In this document: one piece after another, positions 12,001 through 24,108 of the stretch | Layout of the letters: the number at the start of each line of letters is the position of its first letter | Numbering within the stretch: position 1 is the first letter of the stretch | Notes under the pieces: generated by a model | Told to the model about the DNA's origin: nothing | Seen by the model: only the letters and a program-made list of their open reading frames with translations | Databases searched by the model: none | Translations under genes and position numbers: made by a program | NCBI GenBank assembly: GCA_003988855.1 | Contig: QYAI01000123.1 | Coordinates: forward strand, 1-64,000 | Direction: 5' to 3' | DNA length: 64,000 nucleotides | DNA from: Arachnopeziza araneosa | Taxonomy: Eukaryota > Ascomycota > Leotiomycetes > Helotiales > Arachnopezizaceae

Positions 12001-13552
12001 CATGTTCAACCACGCATACCCTGAAATACTTACCGATGCTCCAAGCAACAAGCAAGACGGAACAATTAAGTCTATTCACAAAGCAACGACTTCACCTATG
12101 TCAATCTCAGAGGCAGTTTCTCAGCCAATCGCTCCTGAATATACCCCTCGGAGTCAAGAGACTCCTCTATCGACCAAAATGGACACCAATCCTATTACGA
12201 AGTCAAACACGGGCCTAAACATCACTGAGGTAGAGTTTCTACCAATTTCTCCACCAGCCCAAGTACCTATTACTACTCACAAGAAGAGCATGCGTCGAAA
12301 AGGGTCGAAACAATCCGTATCACCATCCATCAAGCATGAAAGTATGCCAACTCTCACTACCGATATTCAAGGAAATCACCTTCGTGGGGATATCAATAAC
12401 GCTCTTACTACGCCAGAGAACTCTCAATTTACGACCAAGTCTTCCTCGATAGTTGAATTTTCAACCCGCGCCAACGCTAACCTTCCACCCCATACTAAGT
12501 ACTCCTCCGAAGCTACAAAGAGTGAAGACACTATAAATTCAAACACCAGTCACCAAGTTACAGATAATGCAACCAAGTCTCTGAGCCGTTATGCCCTGAA
12601 GGCAGATCATTTAGTAACAACAATGGTTGAGGCCTTTTCTCTGGTCGATGAATCTACAACCAGCTCGATGGCCCAGCCCTCCAATTTGATTTTCAAATTC
12701 GAGGAGACAGCCTCTATCGGCGAGCCTGTGGAGGATTCCATCACACAAAAGCAAATCGATATCCCTTTTGTCCAAGTACACCCTTCAAAGGATGTCTATC
12801 AACCCGACTTGCTGTCGATCAATGCTACTCCGCCGCAAAATAACGATGCAGCCCTGTCTCAAAAAGCAGATATATATTGCAAAGAGCATCTCCCATTCGT
12901 CCAAGATATTATATCTCCAGTCATATACAAACACCACCGAAAGCGATCGTCTTCAATCCTTATCCCAATTCCAGAGGATTTGACTGAAGCCGAACATTAC
13001 GAGGAGAAGGTGTGTGCTGGTGCCCGCCAGCGATCCTGTTCCACGACAACTCATCCTCCTAATGCTGTGGGTTTTGAGCGCCATGACTTGGAACACCTTC
13101 TTTCTCCGCATCCTATTGCCAATAATCCCACGGTGCCAGCAGGTAACGGCAGTGATCACTTCGCCGACAACCAACCTATCACTCCTCAGATGAACGACAG
13201 TCGCTCCCTTAGTCCTCAGACTAACGAAAACTATCCTCACAGTCCGCAGATGTATGACTATAACCCTTTCTATTCACAGATGAATGGGTTCCATCCGTAC
13301 GGCGGCGGTACTTATGGTCAAAGCTTCTCTCATCACTGTGTCTACTGTAGGCGACAGGATGTGGCAGCAAGAATCGAGCAGCCTATTGCTTTCTGTAACT
13401 TCTGCACTGCTGGTGGGCCGGCCAACCATTATTGTTCCACGGATTGTATGGTGGAGGCAGCTAACCAGCACCATCGGATGCACGAGGCTACGGGAGAAGC
13501 CCGTGAGATTTGGCACTATGGCCAGCCTCGCCCTGCTTCTTGGAGAAGCTGA
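9057..13552 (+). CDS. Unrecognised 1309-residue protein with coiled coil and MYND-like C-terminus
   Basis: Seven exons (9057-9062, 9272-9777, 9906-10146, 10196-10352, 10429-11294, 11351-11923, 11972-13552) join in phase at every junction to one 1309-residue ORF. The first exon is only ATG GAG. Residues 170-450 look globular and contain three Cys in a CGCKKPWY patch. Residues about 483-545 are a highly charged Lys/Glu/Arg coiled coil. Residues 550-1200 are Ser/Thr/Pro-rich and disordered, with a loose SPQMxDxxP repetition near 1180-1215. The end (about 1239-1287) has CVYC, CNFC, CSTDC, then H-x3-H, spaced like a MYND finger whose last Cys is His. I do not recognise the whole protein. A role in protein interaction or transcription is a guess from the zinc motif and disorder. 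A split into two genes is possible but not required by the frames. Confidence 0.75.
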
Positions 13553-14285
13553 ACAACGGTAAACTTGCAATTGGGTGTACGATAGAGATTGACAGGCTGA
13601 GATGCATAAACCGGAGCGGGAGTTATACAGCATTGCCATCGCTTCTTACAGCATCAAAGTAGCGAGCTTCTAATTAGCGCGAATTGAAGGATAGATAAAT
13701 ACGAAATAGCAATTTTGCTACAATCTACATTTCGAGTGACCATTAGTTTTCCTTCACATGTTAACAAGTAAACCCACTGACCTGAAATTTGTTAACTGCC
13801 TTGGCGTAGGAACAAGCTGAGCCAAGCAATATGGTTATCAGATATCCAAGCAGAATAACAACCTAAGAAATCAATTGAGTCTATGGATGTCGACTTCAAT
13901 GTGTGTCAAGAGGCTATTCAGGTTCATTGTTCTCTACAAAAATGTGCAGAGTTAAAAGGATCTTTAAGCCGACAATATGTTTAGGTGACATACATAATTG
14001 AGAAAGAAGTTGGACTTATTATATCCTTTGGTATGAGAGCTAAAAACCACATATCCAGTCACATAGCATTTTGAGAAAGACCGAAGCAATGGGGGAAAAA
14101 ATGCCTGCACTGTCAATGCAACACAGCTAGCAAGGTTCACCCCTTTTTTGGTTACCCCAATACCCATGCATATGATCGTCATTCATCAAACCCCAAAGCC
14201 ATAGGATTATCAATAATAAGCAGCTCATTCGTCATCCCATATGCCAGAATGCTAGCAGTGACGGAGTTTGATCCAATCCTAATTC
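13553..14285. other. Convergent intergenic region
   Basis: Lies between the 3' ends of two convergent genes. AT-rich, with no protein-like ORF and no RNA gene that I can see. Probably 3' UTRs. Confidence 0.45.
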
Positions 14286-14856
14286 TCATTTCTTCGGGTT
14301 CAAGTCCTCCAGATTGGGTCTTGTCATAGCTGCAGCCCTGCTCGTAGTTCGAACTTTGATGAAATCAACACAGGCCTTTCGGTCTTCCTTGACACTAGCT
14401 CGACGTTCACGGGCTTGCTCAAGGTTAAGGGGAGGGTCCTCAGTTCGGAGGCGAAAAGCAACCTCGTTCACGTCTTCGGTTGTCATAGTGGCTGCTTGGA
14501 CTTCGGCTTGAGTGAGGGAGCGAGACTTATTTTTAGCAGGGTTGAAGGCCGGAAACTGGAGGAGTCAGGAGGTATATAAGAATTAGAGCGGCCTTTGAAA
14601 CATACTTTCTCTGTAAGTTCCTCTATATGGTCCGACATGGAGCTTGGAGTAGAACCAGCGAGAGGGTCGGAAAGGGAGTTATTTTGTGGAGTTCTGTGGC
14701 CCGTTGAATGAGCTTTGCTAGAGCCTGCAAAGTGTCAGTCGGGTAATCTTTTGATGGGAATGTGAAAGTGATGATGAAGCGGCCTTGACTGACCAGAAAA
14801 ATTCTGGTGATGGTTGAGCAGAAAGATTGATAGTACTCACCTCGAGAAACCTCCAT
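14286..14856 (-). CDS. Small unrecognised protein, 134 residues
   Basis: Exons 14856-14841, 14724-14606 and 14555-14286 join in phase to 134 aa. The first exon contributes MEVSR plus one base of a Gly codon. The N-terminal third is Ser/Thr/Pro-rich and likely disordered. The rest is charged and predicted helical, including LTQAEVQAATMTTEDVNEVA and LNLEQARERRASVKEDRK, ending in NLEDLNPKK. There is no signal peptide, membrane segment or zinc motif. The agreement of two donor/acceptor pairs with a conserved-looking reading frame supports a real gene, but I know no family for it. Confidence 0.65.
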
Positions 14857-15580
14857 CGCCTACTCCACGATTTTCGCAGTCTAATATCCGTCGTCTTGTA
14901 GGGACCAGTGAAGAATGACTCCAAGAAGCAAAATCAGGTTGCAAAAGATAGCGATAAGGTTTATCGTGAAATCAGACTCGTTGGAAGAAAATATTAAAAG
15001 TATAGCTGCTAATTATTCTGGAACAACTATCACCGTCCTCCGATTATCCGCTTAACAGATCTTCTCAAGTGAAAGAGAGACATGATCGTTGGAGAATTGT
15101 CACGACTTCCCTAGCGAGAGACTTTCTTGTAAAGCGGTATCTCTACATTGCAGCTTCCTTTATTCGCATTTTGAATTAACAGGCAGAGATCTATTTAAAA
15201 CAATGCTGACTTGAAGAGAGGCACGAAGAGCGGTCATCCGGAACGAGAGTTAAAATGACAAAGCTCTTTTACGACTTATGAAATTTCAACATGGTTACAT
15301 GTTGGGAATGTGCGCTTACTACCAGCACGTCATAGAAAGCGCCTTTCCCTGTTTTGCTGCTTGTCGCTGGTATAGAATTGTAAAGGCTTGGTTCTTAATG
15401 TGAAAAGGGGAGGCCTTCTAAATGAGAAAAAGGGTAGGAAGCGAGTGTCAACAAACATATCGTCAGGATGGCACGGACCAAGCAATCCTTGCCCGAAAAT
15501 TGTCCCCAAATTATTTTCCAGCATCAAGTAACGAGACCCTTTTGTCCATCACTCACACGACAAAACCAACTCACACAATC
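14857..15580. other. Intergenic, divergent promoters
   Basis: Upstream region shared by the small 134-residue protein (minus) and the GrpE gene (plus). No protein-like ORF or recognisable element. Confidence 0.4.
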
Positions 15581-16357
15581 ATGATCCAACGAACACTCCT
15601 CAGACAATCCAGAGCCTTCAGCTCCAACCTCCGATCTACTACCCGTTCTTCCCTTGCCCAATCTCAATTCCGCCGAGCACCTGGATCCTTCTCCCCAATA
15701 TCACGGCAAGTCGCACCGTCTTCACGATGGTACTCCTCGGAATCAGAGGCCAAGCCCACCGAAGCGGCAGAAACCAAGAGCGAAGGGACATCTACGGAAG
15801 TAGATGCAACAGCAAAAGAGTTAGAAGCCAAGAGTAAGGAGATCATTGATCTAAAGGTTCGCCCCCTCCGCAGTACCCAAAGGACTCGTTAAATGACAAG
15901 GAAACAGGACAAATATGTCCGCCAAGTAGCTGAATACCGCAATCTGCAAGAGCGCACCAAACGGGACATGCAATCAGCCAAAGATTTCGCCATCCAGAAA
16001 TTTGCCAAAGATCTCGTTGACTCGGTTGACAACCTTGACCGGGCACTCTCTATGGTTCCTGAAGAGAAACTCAAAGCCACGGAGAAGAGTGAGCACCTGA
16101 GTGACCTGGTGTCATTATATGAGGGCTTGAAAATGACGGAAAGCATTCTGATGAGTACACTGAAGAAACATGGGCTAGAGAGATTCGATCCCAGCGTGGA
16201 AGGAGAGAAGTTTAATCCGAATGAGCATGAGGCGACATTCATGACCCCGATGGCAGGTAAGGAGGATAATACCGTATTTCATACGCAACAGAAGGGTTTT
16301 AAACTTAATGGGCGGGTTCTGAGAGCTGCCAAGGTTGGGGTGGTGAAAAATTCATAA
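15581..16357 (+). CDS. MGE1: Mitochondrial GrpE co-chaperone (Mge1)
   Basis: Nucleotide-exchange factor for matrix Hsp70 (Ssc1), acting in protein import and folding. Exons 15581-15856 and 15908-16357 give 241 aa. The 51-nt intron has the less common donor GTTCGC. The N-terminus MIQRTLLRQSRAFSSNLRS is a typical Arg/Ser matrix presequence. Residues about 70-140 form the long GrpE helix, including KYVRQVAEYRNLQERTKRD. The C-terminal beta domain includes the conserved GYKLNGRVLR-type block (here KGFKLNGRVLRAAKVGV). The length fits the fungal Mge1 family. Very secure. Confidence 0.96.
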
Positions 16358-16925
16358 ATAGCTGAAGATATATTGGGCATATCATGATGGCGGCATTGTA
16401 ATTGTATGAATAGCAGTCAAGCATTTTAGGTGGACGGGCGTTGGATCAAACATGTACTATACATAAGGCTCTGGGACAAGACATCAGAGGAACCGCAACG
16501 CATCTCATGTATAAATCGAGATCTTTCAATAAAAGAGACGTTGGAAGCACTTATTGCACAGAGCTACAAAAATACCATGTACAAATCAAAGTTCCTATGC
16601 AAGTGGCACCTACAGACTTCTTCCCGTGACTGTTATGTGCAGGATAGAAAGTCTATGGGCCTAAATGACATTAAATCATTTTAATTGATTAATCATTACG
16701 TACAGGAACGTGTGTTTTCTTATCAGGAGACTTTGAGAATCGACCTGTACAATACAGCTACTAAGATGGTTCCTAGCCGCAGATTTTCGGAGTTGGAACT
16801 CAGTAAAATCATAAAGAAGTCGAGAAATGCAGTCCACACACAGTACAGTATCCACCAATAAATCAAATTCTGGCGACCAGTCGCCGTGCATTCATAATCT
16901 TACACTGTAATGACATTCATACTCA
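16358..16925. other. Convergent intergenic region
   Basis: 3' ends of Mge1 and of the 677-residue gene converge here. AT-rich; I see no further feature. Confidence 0.45.
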
Positions 16926-19154
16926 CTAATGCTTCTGTCGGTCACGAGCCAGCGGATCAACAGTCAGCTTACGATTTGGTCGAGTTGGAATCAAGCCGGC
17001 AGGGATGGTTTCAACTCCAATCTTCTCAAGGTACTCCTCGTTCTGTTTGTCTTTCTCTTTTGTTCCCTTGTCAAACAGGAGCTGATCTTGCAGGTACTTT
17101 TCGCATTGAAGACGGCTCTGAGCAATAGATATCTTTTCTTGCTCGTAGAGTAGCGCAAGATGGCGCCGGTATTGGGAGCGAACTCGGCGTTTCTCCATAT
17201 CGGGCGTTGGGCTTTCTGGAATGTAGGATCGAAGTGGACCGGTATGGATTATTGCGGTCTCTTCAAAGTTCTGAAAGTTCTGCACTGGTATTGGGGTAGC
17301 TAGTAGAGAGGCTGTTCCTGCTCTGGTCACTTCATCGGGAGATGTGGCTAAATCCTCAAAAGATAATGAATTGAGCGGTTCTTGTGCGGATTCAAACTCC
17401 CTTAGACGAATCGCTGATGAGATAATTCTAGGACCCTTAACTTCTGGAAAATGAGTGGGTGTTTGATGCTTTTTAATGGTGGGCAATTGAGCGAGTTCGT
17501 ATTCTTTCAACCGAGCTGCTGAAGAAATGTTCATAGCAGCGTGTACCTGATTAAGAGTAGGTGTTGCTTTGCCTAGATAAGCGGCCTGAGGCGCTTCATA
17601 GAGATGTTCTTTGGTTTGGAGGCTGTTCGTGAGAGCTGCCTCCAATGCAGGCATTTCGGTAGCCCTTCGTTCAAGAAAGAAGCCTTCCATGGCTTTATCC
17701 ATGTAGATATTCCCTGAAATACCGGTTTGCTCTATTTGTAGGTTCTTTTTGATAGTATCGCCATCTGCTTGTTTCTGGAGCTCGAGAATTTTCATTTTCC
17801 GTCGATTGTACTCCTTGACACCAGCGTTTGGATCCTCAAATATTCCCATGTTTTTCTCCCCGCGGTGCTAATTGTAAGATTAGTATGATGTAGTAGGGAT
17901 TTAATCTCAACACCTACAGAATAGAAAGTCTCGGGTGTTGAGACTGTGGAACTATTGGATGTCTCCATTTCCTGACCAATACCTCTTGATAAATACAATC
18001 CTCGATGCATGCGTTCAACAGTTTCAGGGTTATTTTGCGCAAAGTAAGCTGGCATTTTATGAATATCAACACCTAACAAAGTCAGTATATTGAAGGCTGA
18101 TTATAGATTTCAACAGACCCAAGGGACTCAGAATAAGACTAGGTGTATCATCTGCGTCGTATACACCAGTCATTAAGCTGCCCGTTTCCAAATCGAACTG
18201 GAACTCTCGATCCACAACATCCATTGTCTTGCGTCGAGATTTGTGGTCCCGAACATATTTCGGCAGCGGTGGCTATGTATAAGTTAGTTCAGAAATCTGT
18301 CTTTTATTTGAGCGCTTACCGGAACCGCAACTACTTCTTCTACATATCGTTCACCTGGCACAGCACCTTGAGCCCACTTTGCATATGTTGCCACATGAAT
18401 ACGCAGAGTCCTAGGATCCCCTTCGTCATCACTCACATCATCAGCGAAGTCAGCATAGAATTGATCTAATTCAGAGGGACTCATGACTCGAGGGCCATGG
18501 GCTTCAGCTCTGTAGACTTCTGGCAGCCGATGCTCTTCAGGGTACCCTTTATAAGCGTCAACCAAATCTCCTTCGCTATCTGGATCCGCCCATCTCTCTC
18601 CAACAAACAAGTAGCCAAAGTTGCCATAAATTTGATCACCTTTATAATGGTTCACACCCACTGTAAAATGGTTCGTCTTAAGAAACTCGTCAAAAGTTAA
18701 TGACAAGGGAAAAGTTCGCTTTCGACTCGAGATATTCACTGCAGGCTCTTTTGGTACCGTCCACTGCGGATTAAATGTAACTAGAGGATCCCAGAAAAAT
18801 ACTGTTCCCTTCTGCAGCCTATTTATGATATGAGTACAGACTTGGACTTGATGGAAGTACTACAACTTACACATCTGTCGACCTCTCCTTACTTAGGCCC
18901 GGGACCCAGACACGATGATCAGGATGGAAGCGATGTGGGGAAATGAAGAGAGATCTGTGAAGAGAATCTTGACCTTGAGCGCCATGTCCCATCATTAGAG
19001 CGTGAGCGTAGAGTGTGCTAGCGGTTATTGGAATTCTGGGTTGAATCCATACAGCTGAGGGATGTTGATCTCCATTGATGGAAATACCTTGAGGAGTTCC
19101 TTGACCAGGGCGTATGTCTTGCCAAGTCAGCAATGGTTTCCCAAAAGTGATCAT
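16926..19154 (-). CDS. Unrecognised 677-residue protein with an internal repeat
   Basis: Exons 19154-18871, 18818-18320, 18272-18119, 18072-17918 and 17867-16926 join in phase to 677 aa. Residues 1-360 look globular (for example QIYGNFGYLFVGERW and VDREFQFDLETGSLMTG) with an acidic patch near DDVSDDEGD. The last third is helical and charged and carries two related 13-residue copies, SSAARLKEYELAQ (about 479-491) and SSAIRLREFESAQ (about 514-526). The C-terminal 80 residues are a likely coiled coil. I see no signal peptide, membrane span or catalytic motif. One donor is the less usual GTCTGT. I do not recognise the family. Five phase-consistent exons argue for a real, expressed nuclear gene. 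Confidence 0.75.
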
Positions 19155-20177
19155 AGAAGCCTACATTGCTGATCCATTGCTTCGATATAATTGAATTGTC
19201 AACTTAAAGGTAATCCGAGACTTCGAAATGGTCAATGTATGGCGACCAGTCTCCAATGCTGCGCGCACATATCCAACGAGAATAATAAGACAAATCTTGG
19301 ATCGCTACAAATCAAGACAAAGTTGAAGCGCTATTGGTACTGTGAGCAACGCAAAAGGAGCATGTTGAAGGTTTGAAGGAGCAAGGATTCGAGATACGTG
19401 CCTTGGTAGCTTCTTGACTTCGAAGCTCTAGTTTATAGAGATAGTTACAAGCCTATAAATGGCGAAATATTTCATTATCGCGATAAGAGCTTGTCTTGCG
19501 ATAAGAAATTATCTCTTTGAAACTAGTTGGTGAATTTCATTGAACAAATGCTTAGCTAGAAATTAGGGAAGACATTTGGAGAGTGATGGCGGGTGAATTG
19601 AAGAGACTAAGAGAGTTAGCATATAAACATTGCTAAAATTGCTTGCTGATATCTTACTGAGGTGTGCGTCCATTAGCTGAAGAAGCTGCATGAATGGGGT
19701 AGTAAAGGGAGGGAGTAAACAAAACACGACAGCAAGCAACTTAGACGAGCGGGCTTAAAATCAGCAAGTCGATTCTCGGTGTCAAGTTCAGAAAGAGAGT
19801 TAAAATAACTTTAAGCAACCAGGGATGTTTGATTAAACTAAGTAAATTATAGCACCACAGAATACACATTAACATCAAAATTACGATACAAAGAGCCAGG
19901 GAACATGGTAAACTATTTGAGTATAGAAGAACAATTGGGTCTTTGTTTCAAGAACAGACACGATCTTCCCAACGAAGACGGATAAACCTCGCTCGGATTT
20001 ACGTACAAATTCATTGGCTCATAACCGACTGTCAACACCTCACATGACAAGCCTCCTCTATCCGTCTTTGGTCTCCTTTCTTCATCTAGCGAGACCCGCT
20101 CGTTAACCCAAGTAAATATAGCATTTCCACCAAATTCTTCTTCTCTCCCTCTCTTCCATCCTCACACCCCACTAAGC
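19155..20177. other. Intergenic, divergent promoters
   Basis: Region between the 677-residue gene (minus) and the small Ser-rich gene (plus). Apart from the GATA-motif cluster at 19475-19515 I see no feature. An ATG on the minus strand just upstream of 19154 opens a short upstream ORF. Confidence 0.4.
19475..19515. promoter_or_regulatory. Cluster of GATA-type motifs
   Basis: GATAAG occurs at 19482 and 19500, with TTATCT at 19509 and TTATCG at 19475, so four GATA cores fall within about 40 bases. The cluster lies 320-360 bases upstream of the 677-residue gene. Fungal GATA factors (nitrogen or iron regulators) bind HGATAR pairs. Whether these sites are used is unknown. Confidence 0.3.
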
Positions 20178-20975
20178 ATGTCGGCCTCATCCTCCACTAC
20201 ACCCCCACCGCACTCCCCATCCCCGGCTCCCTCCTCATCCGCCTCGAAATCCAATCGCGGCGGCAGCAGCAGCAAATCCAAAGGCGATGGACGAACGTCT
20301 TTTACGAGTAAGATGAGGGATCGACAGGCTAGGAATAAAGATCCGTATCAGAGTTCTGAGGAGAGTGAGGATGAAATTTGGGGCTCGAGTTCCAAGAGAC
20401 GGGATGCGTGAGTTTTCGCTTCTGCATCACGCTATTCAGTTTGCTTTTGTGTCTTCTTGGAACTTTATCTTGGTTTGTCATGAATGAGATATGATTGAGA
20501 TATGCCTCCATTCATCTCATCCTTTCATTTCATACTTCTCTTTCGCTCTTAGAGCACTTCCAGCATAAGGAAAGGAAAGCACTAACTCTCCCTTCGCAGC
20601 TACGGTAACGAATCTTACGAAACGGTTCAAAAGCGTCGAGAAGCAGCTATCATTCTTGACTCCCCTGAACTCCTCATGATGCACGCTCAAGCTCGGAGTG
20701 ATGTAAGCCTCTCTCTCTATGTTCCTTCACTCATACTTTACGCTCTTCATCCCCAACGTCTATTTTACCCCTCCTCCCACTCGTTTATCTTTTCCGCCTC
20801 CGTCTGCCCAGCCCTGAACTTACGTACCCAGTCTATCCCAGCAACCCGTCTCTACTTCACCAAAATGCTGGCAGGTTTCTTGGACGACAGTGACGCTTAC
20901 CCGTTACCCACTACGACTGTAGAAGGGTTGAAGAATCAAGAGAGGGAGAAGGGGAGGAAGAGTGGGAAGTATTGA
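20178..20975 (+). CDS. Small Ser/Pro-rich protein, 158 residues
   Basis: Exons 20178-20407, 20600-20702 and 20832-20975 join in phase to 158 aa. The N-terminal 75 residues are Ser/Pro/Lys-rich and disordered, followed by an acidic stretch EESEDE. The C-terminal half is more conserved-looking and helical, with ETVQKRREAAIILDSPELLMM and SIPATRLYFTKMLAGF. No known catalytic or binding motif is seen. The N-terminal composition and basic/acidic alternation suggest a nuclear or nucleic-acid-associated protein, which is only a guess. It is likely conserved in filamentous ascomycetes, but I cannot name it. Confidence 0.7.
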
Positions 20976-21574
20976 GTCTCTTGGGGTTTCTGTTACTTCG
21001 ACTTCGTAGGATGAAGTGCTTTGGGCAATTCATGAGGGAGGTGTTGAGGAGTCTTGACTCACTGGGGATAAAATCTACGTCACCCCAGTTTAATCGTGGT
21101 GGTCGGATGGGACGGCATTGAAGAATTATTTGTGGTTTGAGGGATGGATGAGAAGCAGCACAGATTCACTACTGCTTTGGCACGGCCACTTATGAAGAAT
21201 GAGCACCATGAGTGTATGAGATACTCCAAGACAATGAAGTTTACCTTGAAGCTACACAAGAAAATTCGACCATGCTCAGGCACAAACTTAAGGCTGGCAA
21301 GTAATCTTACAGGGAGAACTTGCATTAATCCATCCAACAGTATCTAAATACTTCGCTCGTTACATGAATACATTGACTTCCTTCCTACTGTACCCAGCCC
21401 AGAAACTGCAGAGCGATACGTTCGCCCATATGCTGTCGTATCCAAGTGGTCCATTCATGCATGCATACAATGCCAACCAATTTTGCCAAACTCCTTGTAA
21501 CCCCAGACGCCAAACATCGAAAACCTTTGTCCAAAGTCCGAGTCCAAGCTCTTGCTTTCCTTTGTGATTGATTA
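20976..21574. other. Convergent intergenic region
   Basis: Lies between the small Ser-rich gene and the stop of the ADAM gene. No protein-like ORF; probably 3' UTRs. Confidence 0.45.
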
Positions 21575-24108
21575 TTATCTATAGACAACACTACTGTGCC
21601 ATGTGGTTTGCGGCGCCGGCACCCAGTTCCCCCTATCATCCCACCACCCGTTTGGTGGTGGTGGACCCATCGGATTGTCATTTCTTACGCCCCATGATGG
21701 CGCTGGGACACTATAACCAGGATAGTTTGTCCCCGGGGAAGAGGCGCCGGCTTTTGCTCTCCCGGCTCTAATCCTGGCTCTTTTTCTATAGCTGGATACA
21801 CAACATGCCAATATGATCAGTATCAACAATCCGCCAATGGCAGCAGAGAGCCCTATAACAAGCGGCTTGTTTCCATCTATCCAGCTCTTGATCTCCTTCC
21901 CAACACTAGCGCCATTACATTGGCCATTGGAACACTTCCCACCACCTTCACAGGATGTACCATCCAAGAAGTTCTGTTGCATGGAATAACATACGTTGGC
22001 GCCGAATTCAGGACTAGCACAAGAAATCTGACAACCGGATGAAGAACAGGCGTAGGTGTCGTTGCCTTGTGTGTAAGAGCCCATAAGAGTTTTACATTGC
22101 AGATCTCGAGATGTGCATTGTCCGGAAGCGCAGTGGAGAGAAGAAGAATTACCGCAGCCGGTTCCTGTTCGAAAAATTAGAAACGAAATAAATAAATGGA
22201 GCAGGAATCGTACCATCAGGAGCACTAGCATCAGCAGGACAGGTGGCAGCTGTGCCACTGCATACTTCTTGAGGATCGCAGCTGCCAGTGCTAGCTCTGC
22301 ATACTGACCCACTAGAAGCGTACTGACAAGTGCTAGTACAGCAATCCTCATTGCTAGGATCGCATACTGCGTTTGTTTTGAATTTGCAAGTGGTAGCCTC
22401 ACAGCAAGAGTTTGTACCGCAGCCACTTTCTCCACCACAATCACAATCTTCACCAGCTTCAACGATCCCATTCCCGCATTGGCTTCCAGTGATAGTGGCT
22501 ACATTTTTGTTGTCAGTCAGGCATGATGTCTTGACGCTATTGCGTCCAATGGCTGAGCAGATATTTCCGATAGTGCAAGGCGAGAATTTCTGGATGTTGG
22601 TACCGGTACTAGGGTTCATTATATATGCCCCTCCAGCATCACAGGTAGTAGTGCTAAAAGGACAGCATTGCTGAGAGGCGACAGTTGTGCCATCGGTACA
22701 AGTCGTAGAAGTGCAGTCATGCACAGCACCAAATGTATGCCCTGTCTCATGAGCAACAACTTGCCATTCTGTGCTCGTCCGCACAACAACGTTCGCACCA
22801 CTGACTGTTTCATTGCCTGTAGAAGATGAGGCTACTTGGGAGGTAGTCACACAGGCTTGACCCAACCACGCTAGACCGACAGCTGATCCCGTGGCACAGG
22901 TGCTGAGAAGAGTCCAGTATGCATTGGTATCACTCCTCTGCCCTCTCCATGCAGAGAACTCGTTCAATCTATCCTGGATAGTGACTGAATCGGAGCAACC
23001 AACATTCCAAGTTGCAGATGCTGCTGGAGTTGCTGGGCATGCGGCATCGCTGATGGTAAGATTTTGGAGACCCAGCGTGATGTTGAAACTGGCTTCATAC
23101 TGCTGGGATGCTGAATTGATAACACTGATGATATTTGCTCTTGCAGATGAAGTCGAATTAAATGCAGCTGTGTATGTGCAATCCGTAGCTACTCCCACGA
23201 GAGCAACTTTTCTCGTCGATGGACACCCTGAAGTCGATCCAATTGTAGTCGTCAGGTTAACACCAGCAGAGTTTCCTCCCGTCTGTCCGTCAATTTGTCT
23301 CCCGAATAGATTTCTCGTGAATGTTGATCCGTACCCATCATCGTCCCTCTTCGCCATGCCAGTATACACCGGGTGATTCGCCCAAGAATTAAACCCCAGC
23401 CTCTCCGCAGAGCAGCTTCTGTCTCCCACAAGGTCCCTCTTTAGCTCCTTATGTACGAAGCCCTCACCATCCACTTCGAGTCCTTGAGAAATATCCGAGT
23501 CTCTCCACACAACCATGTACTCTCCATCTCTCTGCTCCAATACCGGGTCTAATTTATGTCTAGTCTGCATGAAATGGGTCCTGGTTTGCACATGATGATG
23601 ATTCCCATCTACTCTGAATGCGCCCTCGAATAATGCACCCTCCTTCCCATCTCTCTGCACCATAATCCTCGCCCACCCAACGTTAGTCCACTCCGCGCCA
23701 TGATAATGCTGTAACCACGCGTCACCTTTAAACACTCTATACTCGCTCCTATCAAGAGGTTCGGAATCTCTCAACTTCCCATCTGCGCCCAGATACGAAA
23801 TTGTAGCGCCGTCTTGGATTACATCGTGGTTCGGCTCTAACGTCAACTTAATCCTCTGCTCTCCTCCATGCAGATCAAATATGACGTCGAAATTTGAATT
23901 CGCGTGTATTCTCTGACTTGGCGTGCTGAATCTTGCATTCTCTACTTCAGAGTAATAGGATATAGGGTTTCGTTCATTAGAATGTGCTGTTTGAGGTCAG
24001 CCGCAGATTAACGACATGGGGAGAAGAGAGAAGCAAACCATGAGAAGGTGATGAGAAAAATACGGCTGAGCTGACGAGAACCGCCGCTATTCGAGAGAAG
24101 ATATACAT
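21575..24108 (-). CDS. ADAM-family zinc metalloprotease, membrane anchored
   Basis: Secretory-pathway metzincin (M12B) of the fungal ADAM group (ADM-B-like), probably shedding or processing cell-surface proteins. Exons 24108-24039, 23986-22214 and 22164-21575 give 810 aa. A signal peptide (about 1-23) ends at the first intron. A propeptide follows to about residue 250. The catalytic site HETGHTFGAVHD begins near residue 436 and keeps all three His, the Glu and the final Asp. The Met-turn is in AYIMNPS near 480. A Cys-rich disintegrin-like domain starts at CGNGIVEAGEDCDCG (about 525), with further Cys up to about 690. A membrane span lies at about 715-738, followed by a basic, Pro/Gly/Trp-rich cytosolic tail. 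The intact zinc site indicates an active enzyme. Confident on family; substrates are unknown. Confidence 0.95.

Noticed and set aside
16926..19154. Idea that the 677-residue protein derives from a virus or mobile element
   Set aside because: It has five phase-consistent exons and no recognisable viral or transposon motif; there is nothing in the sequence to support such an origin.
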